Program-made: the position numbers and the translations under genes | Notes under the pieces: model-generated | What the model saw: the letters and a program-made list of their open reading frames with translations, nothing else | Database searches by the model: none | Told to the model about the DNA's origin: nothing | Shown: positions 54,282 to 62,645 of the stretch, one piece after another | How the letters are laid out: each line of letters opens with the position of its first letter | Numbering within the stretch: position 1 is the first letter of the stretch | Source: WVXT01 sp964403285 | GTDB lineage: Bacteria; UBA6262; WVXT01 | Assembly: GCA_964403285.1 (NCBI GenBank) | Contig: CAYOFG010000004.1 | Location: 1-64,000 of the forward strand | DNA: 64,000 nt | Direction of reading: 5' to 3'

Positions 54282-54457
54282 GTCGCTGTTCCGACGGATA
54301 AGGAGGAACGTGTCAGCGACGCCTGCGAGTCGGTGAGCAGGCAGGTCACCGACTGAAGCGAAGCGAAAGGGTCGTCGTCGCGACGAGTAAGGAGCGACAA
54401 GTCTGGCGACGGGTTCGAGATGGTGAGAACCCCGGCCGGATTGAGCGAAGCGAAAGG
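54282..54457 (+). repeat. Tandem pair of structured ~88-bp elements between acsB and the ACT gene
   Basis: Unit 1 is 54282-54370 and unit 2 is 54371-54457. Both begin GTCG, share GACGRRTAAGGAG-like centres, then GGCGAC/AGCGAC, GGTGAG and end GAAGCGAAAGG. Unit 1 folds as GTCGCTG/CAGCGAC around GTTCC/GGAAC, plus AGTCGGTGA/TCACCGACT. Both ends feed a GAAAGGAGG. G+C is above that of the flanking genes. Not a recognised RNA family. Confidence 0.65.
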
Positions 54458-54470
54458 AGGTGAGTAAGTT

Positions 54471-54884
54471 ATGGCTAAGGCGAACAAAGTCAATCATTTA
54501 ATTGTGGAGACTCCCGACAAAGTAGGCATGATGGCAAAGGTCTGCTCGGCAATTTCAGATGCAGGGGTAAACATTAGAGCGATCTCTGCGAGTGCCAGAG
54601 CACGGAAGGGACATTTTATGCTTCTCACAGAGAACAATCCTAAAGCAAAGGAGGCTCTTAAAGCTGCTGGTTTTAAAGTCAAAGAGGAGGAGGCTGTAGC
54701 CGTTGAGCTGGAGAACGAGGTCGGGGCAGCAAAAAAGTTGGCTAAGAAGCTGGCAGATGCCAAAGTGAATCTAAGATATTGTTATGGTTCTACTGGTAAT
54801 GGCACGATGGCACTCCTGGTCTTTAATTCAAGCGACAACGAGAAAGCAATAAGGACCCTCGGTATTATGGGAGTGGGGGAATAA
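54471..54884 (+). CDS. ACT-domain protein of the acetyl-CoA synthase cluster
   Basis: 137 aa with two ACT domains: residues ~5-65 (NHLIVETPDKVGMMAKV, VNIRAISAS) and ~75-137 (YCYGSTGNGTMALLVF). ACT pairs bind small ligands, often amino acids, and regulate enzymes. No catalytic domain is attached. GGAGGT from the preceding structured element is nine bases ahead. Inference: a ligand-responsive regulator of ACS or corrinoid steps. Confidence 0.88.
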   Translation: MAKANKVNHLIVETPDKVGMMAKVCSAISDAGVNIRAISASARARKGHFMLLTENNPKAKEALKAAGFKVKEEEAVAVELENEVGAAKKLAKKLADAKVNLRYCYGSTGNGTMALLVFNSSDNEKAIRTLGIMGVGE

Positions 54885-54921
54885 TCCGATTTCGGTAACG
54901 GAAACAGAAGAAGCTCTGGAA

Positions 54922-54982
54922 TGTAGGGGCGACACTCTGTGGTCGCCCAAAGAGAGGGACGGCACAGAGTCCGTCCCCTACA
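54922..54982. repeat. Compound palindromic repeat (family F)
   Basis: Outer arms TGTAGGGG and CCCCTACA enclose GGGCGACACTCTGTGGTCGCCC-type and GGGACGG...CCGTCCC hairpins. It occupies the spacer before acsC. Related copies are at 22467-22530 and 15020-15046 (half). Confidence 0.8.
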
Positions 54983-55005
54983 GCTACAAATGGTTGGAGG
55001 AGATT

Positions 55006-56343
55006 ATGGCTTTAACGGGTCTGGAGATTTATAAGCATTTGCCAAAGACAAATTGTAAGAAGTGTGGCTTTCCCACTTGTTTAGCATTTGCTATGGCTCT
55101 GGCGGGAAAGAAGACTTCGCTGGATAAGTGTCCCGATATTACAGAAGAGGCGAAGCTTGCCCTGGAATCTGCTTCTCAACCTCCTATGGCAACAATTACT
55201 ATTGGCGTAGGAGAAGATAAAGTAGAGGTTGGCGGCGAGACAGTTCTCTTCCGGCACGAGAAGACTTTCTACCACCCTTGCGCTATTGGCATCACTTTGA
55301 GTGACTCTCTGGAGAAGGAAAAAATCCTCCGGCGAATTGAAAAAATCAGTAAGTTAAAATTCGAAAGGGTGGGTATGTTTCTGCAAGTGAATCTCATTGC
55401 CATTTCTAACGACAGCAATAGTCAGGATAAGTTCTGCGATGCAATAAGAGGTGCGACGGAAAAATCTAATTTACCATTGGTTTTAATCTCCAATAACCCA
55501 CAAGTTTTAGAGGCTGGTTTGAAAATATGTGCTGAAAGAAAACCATTAATTTATTCGGCTAAGGAAGATAATCAAGAAGCCATGGTAGGTTTAGCCAAGA
55601 AATATTCCTGCCCCCTGGCAGTTTATGGGAAGAATTTAGAAGAGTTAGATTCCCTTTCCCAGAAGGTGGTTGCCTCGGGAGTAAAAGATGTTGTCCTTGA
55701 TCCTGGAACGAGAAATCTGGGTGGCTCTGTTCAGGATTTTACTCAGCTCAGGAGATTAGCTTTAAAGAGAGGTTATCGACCATTCGGTTATCCGGTAATT
55801 GCCTTTGTCAGAGGCAATGACCCTTACCAGGAAGTTTCTATGGCAGCCACTTATATTTCCAAGTATGCTAACATAGTGGTGCTTGATAGAACTGAGCCGG
55901 AGGAGATTCTCCCTCTGATTACTCTGAGGCAGAATATATATACCGATCCTCAGAAGCCGATAATGGTCGAACCCAAACTTTATGAAATCGGCACACCGAA
56001 CGAAAATTCTCCACTATTGGTAACTACAAACTTTTCTCTTACATTTTTTACGGTTCAGCCGGAGATTGAGGCAAGCAAGGTTCCCTCTTATTTATTAATC
56101 GTTGAAGCTGAAGGTCTCTCTGTGCTTACCGCTTGGGCTGCTGAGAAGTTTACACCTGAGGGAATTTTTGCGGCAATGAAGAAGGCAGAGGTAGAGAAGA
56201 AGCTATCTCATAAAAAAATAATTATTCCTGGCTATGTAGCTGTAATGAAGGCAAAATTGGAAGATGAAAGTGGCTGGGAAGTTCTGGTAGGTCCGAAAGA
56301 GGGTTCGGGAATTCCCAAATATCTGAAAGAGACATGGAAATAG
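55006..56343 (+). CDS. acsC: Corrinoid iron-sulfur protein large subunit AcsC
   Basis: 445 aa from ATG 55006 with GGAGGAG ahead. The 4Fe-4S motif is Cys17-x2-Cys20-x4-Cys25-x16-Cys42 (NCKKCGFPTC...KC). The middle is a TIM-barrel, and the C-terminal ~120 residues form the corrinoid-binding domain. With AcsD it carries methyl from methyl-THF to AcsB. acsV follows 15 bases on. Confidence 0.96.
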   Translation: MALTGLEIYKHLPKTNCKKCGFPTCLAFAMALAGKKTSLDKCPDITEEAKLALESASQPPMATITIGVGEDKVEVGGETVLFRHEKTFYHPCAIGITLSDSLEKEKILRRIEKISKLKFERVGMFLQVNLIAISNDSNSQDKFCDAIRGATEKSNLPLVLISNNPQVLEAGLKICAERKPLIYSAKEDNQEAMVGLAKKYSCPLAVYGKNLEELDSLSQKVVASGVKDVVLDPGTRNLGGSVQDFTQLRRLALKRGYRPFGYPVIAFVRGNDPYQEVSMAATYISKYANIVVLDRTEPEEILPLITLRQNIYTDPQKPIMVEPKLYEIGTPNENSPLLVTTNFSLTFFTVQPEIEASKVPSYLLIVEAEGLSVLTAWAAEKFTPEGIFAAMKKAEVEKKLSHKKIIIPGYVAVMKAKLEDESGWEVLVGPKEGSGIPKYLKETWK

Positions 56344-56358
56344 GAAGCGAAGGACATT

Positions 56359-58302
56359 ATGGAGAAATGTAAGATAGTCTTTTATCCCTGGAAAAAGGAA
56401 GTAACTGTCCCCAGCGGCACGGACCTGTTGACTGCAGCGATAAGAGCCGGTGTCCATATTTATAATAGCTGTGGAGGCGAGGGGATTTGTGGTCGGTGCA
56501 AGGTTATTGTTAGAAAGGGTGAGGTCGTCACTGAAGCCACGGGGCGTTTGAGTGCTGAAGAGAGAAAGAGGGGCTATGTTCTTGCTTGCCGTACTACGTG
56601 CAAGGGAGGAATGGAAATTGAAGTGCCTCCCGAATCTCGCCTGGAAGGTTTGGAGATTCTTACTGAGGAGGCAAGGGCAAAGAGGCTAGTTGGACTTTAT
56701 ACACCAGCAGAAGAAGTCGAGAAAGGACCCGAAGTAGCTTTGGAGAGGGTATTTACTCATGGTCCCCTTTCGACCAAGTTATACCTGGAACTTTCTCCTC
56801 CTACCCTGGAAGATAATATTGGCGATCTGGAACGAGTCTATCGGGAAATCAGAAAGGGAAGGGAAATTCCTATTATGCAGATGGGCTTAGCCAATATTAA
56901 AAAATTGAGCAAACTTCTCAGAGAGAGCGGCTGGAAAGTGACTGCTACCCTCGGTAATCGAAATGAGACTACGGAAGTAGTGCTAATTGAGCCTGGAGAT
57001 ACAACCAACAAAAATTATGGCGTGGCAGTAGATATCGGGACAACGACAATAGTGGCTTATCTGGTCAACCTCGCAGAGCGTCATGTCCTCGGCGCAAAAG
57101 CTTGCTATAATCCGCAAGTCGATTTTGGTGAGGACGTTATCTCCCGAATAATTTTCGCTCAGGAAGAGGATAGGTTAGAAAAGTTGCACCATGTGGTAAT
57201 AGATGCAATTAATAATCTCATTTTAGGAATGGTTTTAGAACACAATTTGACCCTTAACGATATTAATGGCGTTGCCTGTGCCGGCAATACAACCATGATT
57301 CATCTTTTGTTGCGAGTTCCTCCCGAATACTTGCGAAAGGAACCATATGTTCCCACCGCTGGATTCATTCCTGTTATAAGGGCGGCGGAGGCAGGAATTA
57401 AGATTAATCCTCGGGGGCTCCTCTGTTGCATACCCGGAGTGAGTAGCTATGTTGGTGGGGATATAACAGCTGGCGTTTTAGCTTCGGGATTGGATGATTT
57501 GCCAACTTTGGGACTATTTATAGATCTGGGGACAAATGGTGAAGTGGTCTTAGGAAATAGAGATTGGTTAGTCTGCTGTTCGACTTCTGCTGGCCCCTGT
57601 TTTGAGGGTGGAGGGGTAAAATGGGGGATCCGCGCGATGAAAGGTGCTATCCAGAGAATGGAAATAAATCCTTCCAGGGATAAAGTCAAGCTCTATACTA
57701 TTGGTGAAGAGAAGCCTAAAGGTATCTGTGGTGCTGGACTGGTTGACTGCGTGGGTGAGCTTCTGAAAAGTGGTAGGCTTAACAGGGCAGGAAAACTAAT
57801 TTCTCAATCATCGAAGCGAATAAGAAAAGGAGAAGACGGTTGGGAGTTCGTTCTGGTAGAAGCGAAGAAGTCTCTTGTAAGACAGGACATCGTTATAACT
57901 GAGACGGATATAAAAAACCTGATACATTCAAAAGGAGCAATCTATTCCGGAGCCGAAGTTCTATTGAAACGGGTGGGATTGAGTTTCCAGGATTTAGAAC
58001 AAGTGTTTATTGCCGGCGGATTAGGGACAGCTCTGGATGTGGAGAAAGCAATTATGATTGGGCTTTTGCCCGATCTTCCTCTGGAAAAATTCACCTTCAT
58101 TGGCAATAGCGCCATCGCGGGAACGAAGATGTGTCTACTTTCTCAGGAGGCGATGAGAAAAGCAGAAAAGATTGCTGGAAGGATGACCTACGTAGATTTG
58201 AGCACAGAGCCAGAATTTATGAATAACTATACTGCTTCACTTTTTTTGCCACATACAGATATAAACCTCTTCCCCAGCGTGAAGAAATTGATAAAAAGTT
58301 AA
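56359..58302 (+). CDS. acsV: Reductive activator of corrinoid protein (AcsV/RACo type)
   Basis: 647 aa. An N-terminal 2Fe-2S ferredoxin domain has Cys38, Cys44, Cys47 and Cys77 (SCGGEGICGRC, LACRTTC). The rest is an ASKHA-type ATPase fold with AVDIGTTTIVAYLV and DLGTNGEVVLGN phosphate loops (DUF4445). It uses ATP to return oxidised Co(II) corrinoid to Co(I). It lies between acsC and the second CooC gene. Confidence 0.95.
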   Translation: MEKCKIVFYPWKKEVTVPSGTDLLTAAIRAGVHIYNSCGGEGICGRCKVIVRKGEVVTEATGRLSAEERKRGYVLACRTTCKGGMEIEVPPESRLEGLEILTEEARAKRLVGLYTPAEEVEKGPEVALERVFTHGPLSTKLYLELSPPTLEDNIGDLERVYREIRKGREIPIMQMGLANIKKLSKLLRESGWKVTATLGNRNETTEVVLIEPGDTTNKNYGVAVDIGTTTIVAYLVNLAERHVLGAKACYNPQVDFGEDVISRIIFAQEEDRLEKLHHVVIDAINNLILGMVLEHNLTLNDINGVACAGNTTMIHLLLRVPPEYLRKEPYVPTAGFIPVIRAAEAGIKINPRGLLCCIPGVSSYVGGDITAGVLASGLDDLPTLGLFIDLGTNGEVVLGNRDWLVCCSTSAGPCFEGGGVKWGIRAMKGAIQRMEINPSRDKVKLYTIGEEKPKGICGAGLVDCVGELLKSGRLNRAGKLISQSSKRIRKGEDGWEFVLVEAKKSLVRQDIVITETDIKNLIHSKGAIYSGAEVLLKRVGLSFQDLEQVFIAGGLGTALDVEKAIMIGLLPDLPLEKFTFIGNSAIAGTKMCLLSQEAMRKAEKIAGRMTYVDLSTEPEFMNNYTASLFLPHTDINLFPSVKKLIKS

Positions 58303-58317
58303 TTTAGGTGAGTAATT

Positions 58318-59070
58318 ATGGCTTTTACTATTGCAGTGGCAGGTAAGGGCGGAAGTGGCAAGACGACTTTAGCCACTCTGACTATTCTCCACCTCATTAG
58401 ACAAAATAAGGGACCTATTCTGGCAGTTGATGCTGACCCCAATTCCAATTTGAACGTAGGCCTGGGTATGAAATTTGAAGAGACTATAGCTGACCTACGA
58501 GAGGAGGTTCTGACTAAGGAGATTCCTTCAGGAATGTCCAAAACCGATTTTTTCGATTATCGCTTACACCAATGTTTAGTGGAAGGTGATAAAGTTGACC
58601 TCTTGGTGATGGGTCGGCCGGAAGGGCCTGGCTGTTACTGCGCAGTGAACAATCTTCTCAGGCAATATCTCTCCAGAATTTCTAAACAGTATGAATATGT
58701 AGTTATGGATAACGAGGCGGGAATGGAACATTTGAGCAGGAGAACGACTGATGGTGTGGATGTACTACTTATTACCAGCGATCCCACTTTGGTAAGTATC
58801 AGGTCTGCAGCGAGAATTAAGGAAATTGCCCTCAAGATAAAACTGAAAATAAAAGATATATATCTAATTATCAATAAAGTAGCGAAATCGAAAGACATCT
58901 CTTCTCTCATTTCAGGAAGCATCGGCGATAAGTTATCGCTGTTGGAAAATATACCCGAAGACCCTTTAGTCCTTGAAGCTTCTGAAAAAGAGGAAAATCT
59001 TCTCTCTCTTCCAGCAGAATCTCCTTCTTTTCAAGCAGTTGGTAGATTAATGAAAAAGCTGAAGTTGTAG
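58318..59070 (+). CDS. Second CooC/AcsF-type nickel insertion ATPase
   Basis: 250 aa. GKGGSGKTT Walker A, DADPNSNLN, and the CxC pair in GPGCYCAVN. It resembles the product of 47363-48118 in plan but differs in sequence. Its place beside acsV-acsD suggests it matures acetyl-CoA synthase (AcsF role), with the first copy serving CODH. That split is an inference. Confidence 0.92.
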   Translation: MAFTIAVAGKGGSGKTTLATLTILHLIRQNKGPILAVDADPNSNLNVGLGMKFEETIADLREEVLTKEIPSGMSKTDFFDYRLHQCLVEGDKVDLLVMGRPEGPGCYCAVNNLLRQYLSRISKQYEYVVMDNEAGMEHLSRRTTDGVDVLLITSDPTLVSIRSAARIKEIALKIKLKIKDIYLIINKVAKSKDISSLISGSIGDKLSLLENIPEDPLVLEASEKEENLLSLPAESPSFQAVGRLMKKLKL

Positions 59071-59133
59071 GAGTAGTACCATTCTCCGCAGTAAAGAATG
59101 GGGAAAATATTAATAAGATTCAGGAGTATAAAA

Positions 59134-60096
59134 TTGGAAAAAGCTATTGAGAAATGGGCAAGTAAGGTTAACGAGGTAATTATTGGAGCGACACAGAAAG
59201 AGGGTGGAACGAGGAGTTCTCTCATTAAGGTAGGAGGAGCTACTACTCTGCCATTCCTCCATTTTGAAGAAGCTATCCCCAATTCGCCGACAATTGCTAT
59301 GGAAGTCTGGGATATGGAGCCTCCTGATTGGCCGGATATACTGAAGAAGCCATTTGGAGATGTGCTTGGTGACCCAGTAGAATGGGCCAAGAAATGCATA
59401 AACGAGTATGGAGCCGATTTCTTGTGTTTGCGGCTCGCTTCCACGCACCCGGATAGCAAAAATAGTTCTCCCCAGGAGGCTTCGGCCACGGTCAAGAAAG
59501 TTCTGGATGCAGTATCCGTTCCTTTAATGATTATAGGATGTAACCAGGCAGAGAAAGACACGGAAGTTATTCCCGCAGTCAGTGAAGCTGCTCGGAGAGA
59601 GAACTGCCTGGTAGGCATAGCAGTGCAGGCAAACTACAAGACAATAACTGCGGCCTGTCAAAGCGATGGACATTCGATAATTGCCGAATCTCCTATCGAT
59701 ATCAATTTAGCCAAGCAATTGAATATTCTTATATCAGATATGGGGTTTCCTCCGGAGAAGATAATTATGCACCCTGCCACAGGAGCTCTGGGCTATGGTC
59801 TGGAATATACTTATTCCATAATGGAACGCACTCGCCTGGCAGCGCTACAAGGAGATAAGATGATGTCCATGCCCATGGTAAATTTCGTAGGACAGGAAGT
59901 GTGGAGGGTCAAAGAAGCTAAGACCTCTGAAAAAGAGGTTCCTGAATGGGGACCGATAGCGTCCAGGGGACCCCTCTGGGAAATTACTACTGCTGTGAGC
60001 TATCTTCAGGCAGGAGCAGATATCTTGGTAATGTGCCACCCTAAAGCAATAGAAAGCGTTAGGAAGACTATCGGCGATTTAATGAAAAAAGAATAA
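59134..60096 (+). CDS. acsD: Corrinoid iron-sulfur protein small subunit AcsD
   Basis: 320 aa from TTG 59134, which has AGGAG seven bases upstream and gives the family start MEKAIEKWASKVNEV. ATG 59098 would add 12 residues and has no SD. GATQKEGGTRSS, LPFLHFEG-like FLHFEEAIPN, MEVWDMEPPDWPD and PATGALGYGLEYTYS are conserved. It is the cofactor-free barrel partner of AcsC and contacts the methyltransferase. Confidence 0.94.
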   Translation: MEKAIEKWASKVNEVIIGATQKEGGTRSSLIKVGGATTLPFLHFEEAIPNSPTIAMEVWDMEPPDWPDILKKPFGDVLGDPVEWAKKCINEYGADFLCLRLASTHPDSKNSSPQEASATVKKVLDAVSVPLMIIGCNQAEKDTEVIPAVSEAARRENCLVGIAVQANYKTITAACQSDGHSIIAESPIDINLAKQLNILISDMGFPPEKIIMHPATGALGYGLEYTYSIMERTRLAALQGDKMMSMPMVNFVGQEVWRVKEAKTSEKEVPEWGPIASRGPLWEITTAVSYLQAGADILVMCHPKAIESVRKTIGDLMKKE

Positions 60097-60125
60097 GTAA
60101 TTTAGAAGAGAGAATACCCTGGAGT

Positions 60126-60266
60126 CCTCCCGAAAGGGAGGTTGGAGTGTCAAGCGAAAGCTTGACCAGGGTGGCCCCGATTGATTTGGTCGGTCACCCT
60201 TTAGGGTGACGAAAACGGCACTCTGAAGAGTACCCGACCAAATGAGACCTCCGATTGCATCGGAGG
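60126..60266. repeat. Repeat cluster before acsE (families B and mini-palindromes)
   Basis: Contains a CCTCCCGAAAGGGAGG hairpin (60126-60141), the full family B element at 60186-60242 (arms TTTGGTCGG / CCGACCAAA) and the palindrome CCTCCGATTGCATCGGAGG at 60248-60266. No gene. SD GGAGGGG for acsE follows. Confidence 0.75.
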
Positions 60267-60293
60267 AGTCCAGAATTTTTGGAGGGGAAGAAT

Positions 60294-61082
60294 ATGTTCA
60301 TTATTGGTGAGAGAATTAATGGTATGTTTAAGGATGTAGCTAAAGCAATCAAAGAAGGCGATAAGACTATTATACAGGATTTGGCTTGCAAACAGATGGA
60401 GGAAGGAGCAGACGCACTGGATGTGAATGTTGGCCCTGCTGCCGAAGAGCCTCTACGAGCTATGGAGTGGCTGGTTACCACTATTGGTGAAGTCACTAAT
60501 GCTCCTCTGGCAATTGATACTACAAAATTCGAAGTAATGGAAACTGGACTCAAATTATGTAAAGGTAAAGCAATAATAAATTCTACCTCGGGAGATAAAG
60601 AAAAACTGGACAGGCTTCTTCCTTTAGCCAAGAAATACAATGCTTCTATAATTGGCTTAACCATGAATAAGAACGGAATTCCCCAGGATGCACAGAGTAG
60701 AGCGGAAATTGCTGCTCAGATTGTAACCTCTGCTCAGGAGCAGGGGATAGAGATGAGCGATCTTTATATTGACGGAGTGATTCTTCCGGTCAATGTGGCA
60801 CAGGACCATTCTCGGGAAGTTTTGGAGACAATAAGGCAGTGTAAACTCCTGTGCGACCCTCCTCCCAGGACGATTTTAGGATTGAGTAATGTTTCTCAGA
60901 AGACGGTCGATCGTTCTTTGGTTAACAGAACTTACCTGGCAATGGCCGTTGCCAGTGGTCTGGATGCAGCAATTCTGGACCCCTTGGATAAAGATTTGAT
61001 GAACATTATGATTACTGCTGAACTGTTAATGGGGAAACAGATATATTGCGATGACTATCTTGAGGCTTACAGGAAAAAATAG
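60294..61082 (+). CDS. acsE: Methyltetrahydrofolate:corrinoid protein methyltransferase AcsE
   Basis: 262 aa from ATG 60294 (MFIIGERINGMF). The pterin-binding barrel motifs GERINGMFKDV, GADALDVNVGP, IDTTKFEVME and IINSTSGDKEK are clear. It moves the methyl of 5-methyl-THF to the AcsCD corrinoid, closing the methyl branch. The channel gene follows 13 bases on. Confidence 0.96.
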   Translation: MFIIGERINGMFKDVAKAIKEGDKTIIQDLACKQMEEGADALDVNVGPAAEEPLRAMEWLVTTIGEVTNAPLAIDTTKFEVMETGLKLCKGKAIINSTSGDKEKLDRLLPLAKKYNASIIGLTMNKNGIPQDAQSRAEIAAQIVTSAQEQGIEMSDLYIDGVILPVNVAQDHSREVLETIRQCKLLCDPPPRTILGLSNVSQKTVDRSLVNRTYLAMAVASGLDAAILDPLDKDLMNIMITAELLMGKQIYCDDYLEAYRKK

Positions 61083-61095
61083 TAAAGGAGGTTAA

Positions 61096-61914
61096 ATGGA
61101 AGGGTTCAATCCACCCAAAAAAATTGCCGAACTGGTGTCAGAAACTACCCAGGCCAAATGTAAATTATCCTGGTTTCAGTTAGTAATACTGGGAATGCTT
61201 GCCGGTGCCTATATAGGTTTTGGTGCTGAGCTTTCCACGATGGTTACTTACGATATGAGCGAACGTTTGGGAAGTGGGATGGCCAGATTTATGGCGGGCA
61301 GTGTCTTTAGTGTGGGACTGATGTTGGTAGTCATCGGAGGAGCAGAGCTATTCACCGGGAACTGTCTGATGGCACTTGGTCTAGTTGGTGGCAAGATTCC
61401 ACGGCTAAAGATGTTGAAGAATTGGTTCTGGGTTTATTTTGCCAATTTCGTCGGGTCCCTGGTATTGGTGGGAATTATGTTTGGAGCCGGGCTCTGGAAA
61501 GCGGGAGGAATGGAAGCAGGTATCAGAGCAATGGAAATTGCCTCATCCAAATGTAATCTGGGATGGTGGGAAGCCTTGTTCAGAGGAATTGGCTGTAACT
61601 GGCTGGTATGTTTAGCGGTCTGGCTGGCAATGAGCAGTAATTCGATAGTTGGTAAGATATTCGGTATCTACTTTCCGATTATGGCTTTCGTTGCTTCGGG
61701 ATTTGAACACAGCATAGCCAATATGTATTTTATACCTATGGGGATTTTTCTAAAAACGACACTGGTGGCAGCCAAGTCAGGCCTGGATTTAACAAATCTC
61801 AGCTGGGGTGGATTTTTCCTCAGGAACCTGATTCCCGTGACCATAGGGAACATAATCGGTGGAGCGTTCTTTGTCGGGATTCTGTATAGAATAGTTTATT
61901 TGGGGAAAGAATGA
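61096..61914 (+). CDS. Formate/nitrite transporter family channel
   Basis: 272 aa, six membrane helices. GMLAGAYIGFGAELS, GGAELFTGNC and the pore histidine in ASGFEHSIANMYFIP identify the FNT family. Placement at the end of the ACS operon suggests formate or acetate as substrate; hydrosulfide and nitrite channels exist in the same family. The stop overlaps rex by four bases, so transport and redox sensing are coupled in expression. Confidence 0.92.
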   Translation: MEGFNPPKKIAELVSETTQAKCKLSWFQLVILGMLAGAYIGFGAELSTMVTYDMSERLGSGMARFMAGSVFSVGLMLVVIGGAELFTGNCLMALGLVGGKIPRLKMLKNWFWVYFANFVGSLVLVGIMFGAGLWKAGGMEAGIRAMEIASSKCNLGWWEALFRGIGCNWLVCLAVWLAMSSNSIVGKIFGIYFPIMAFVASGFEHSIANMYFIPMGIFLKTTLVAAKSGLDLTNLSWGGFFLRNLIPVTIGNIIGGAFFVGILYRIVYLGKE

Positions 61915-62534
61915 GAGTAGTTAAAGTACCAGAAAACACAATCAATCGTATTTCTATATACTCACGTTATCTCAGGTATCTAGCAAAAAGAGGCGAGTCA
62001 TTTATTACCTCCGAAAAGTTAGGTCAAAAGATGCACTTTAAGCCTACTCAAGTCCGTCGAGACTTTGCCTATTTCGGCCATTTTGGCTTTCGCGGTAAAG
62101 GCTACAGTGTGAAAAGACTTTATAAGGAACTGGAAAAGATTTTGGGATTGAACAGAAGATGGCTGGTAGTAGTTGTTGGGGCCGGGAATTTGGGGAGGGC
62201 ACTTTCTGCCTACCCCGGATTTCGGGAACACGGATTTGAAATTTCAGCCATCTTTGACAACTCGCCAGCAAAAATAGGAAAGACCTGGCAGGGAGTGGAG
62301 ATTTTAGATATAAAGCAGATGCCAAAAGTAATAAAAGAGAGGAAGATAAAAATTGCAATTATCGCTGTACCTTATTTTTCCGCCCAACAGGTTGCGGGAA
62401 TTTTGATTCGCTCAGGGGTGAAAGCGATCCTGAACTTTGCTCCATATAAACTTGTGGTGCCGGAAGGGCTGAAATTAAAAAATATAGACTTGTCTACGGA
62501 ACTACAGAGCTTGAGCTGTTTCTTGACCAAATAA
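61911..62534 (+). CDS. rex: Redox-sensing transcriptional repressor Rex
   Basis: 207 aa. The N-terminal winged helix (RISIYSRYLRYLAKRG, TQVRRDFAYFGHFG with FRGKGY) precedes a Rossmann domain (VVVGAGNLGRALSAYPGF). Rex binds DNA when NADH/NAD is low. Two matching operators lie in the window, at 32315 and 62622, which bracket the C1 cluster and the following redox operon. Confidence 0.97.
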   Translation: MRVVKVPENTINRISIYSRYLRYLAKRGESFITSEKLGQKMHFKPTQVRRDFAYFGHFGFRGKGYSVKRLYKELEKILGLNRRWLVVVVGAGNLGRALSAYPGFREHGFEISAIFDNSPAKIGKTWQGVEILDIKQMPKVIKERKIKIAIIAVPYFSAQQVAGILIRSGVKAILNFAPYKLVVPEGLKLKNIDLSTELQSLSCFLTK

Positions 62535-62549
62535 ATTTTAAAGATTTAC

Positions 62550-62579
62550 TTGACGCTTGCCTGGTTTATTTTGTATAAT
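62550..62579 (+). promoter_or_regulatory. Promoter of the sulfhydrogenase-like operon
   Basis: TTGACG (62550-62555), 18-base spacer, exact TATAAT (62574-62579). The Rex operator starts 42 bases downstream of the -10. Confidence 0.75.
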
Positions 62580-62621
62580 CCAAACTTAAAATTTTGTAAG
62601 TTTTAAATTTTTTTATGGCAT

Positions 62622-62639
62622 TTGTGAAAAGTTTCACAA
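62622..62639. promoter_or_regulatory. Rex operator before the sulfhydrogenase-like genes
   Basis: TTGTGAAAAGTTTCACAA, a Rex box identical in its half-sites to the one at 32315. It lies between promoter and start codon, a roadblock position as in the first operator. Confidence 0.9.
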
Positions 62640-62645
62640 GGCCGC

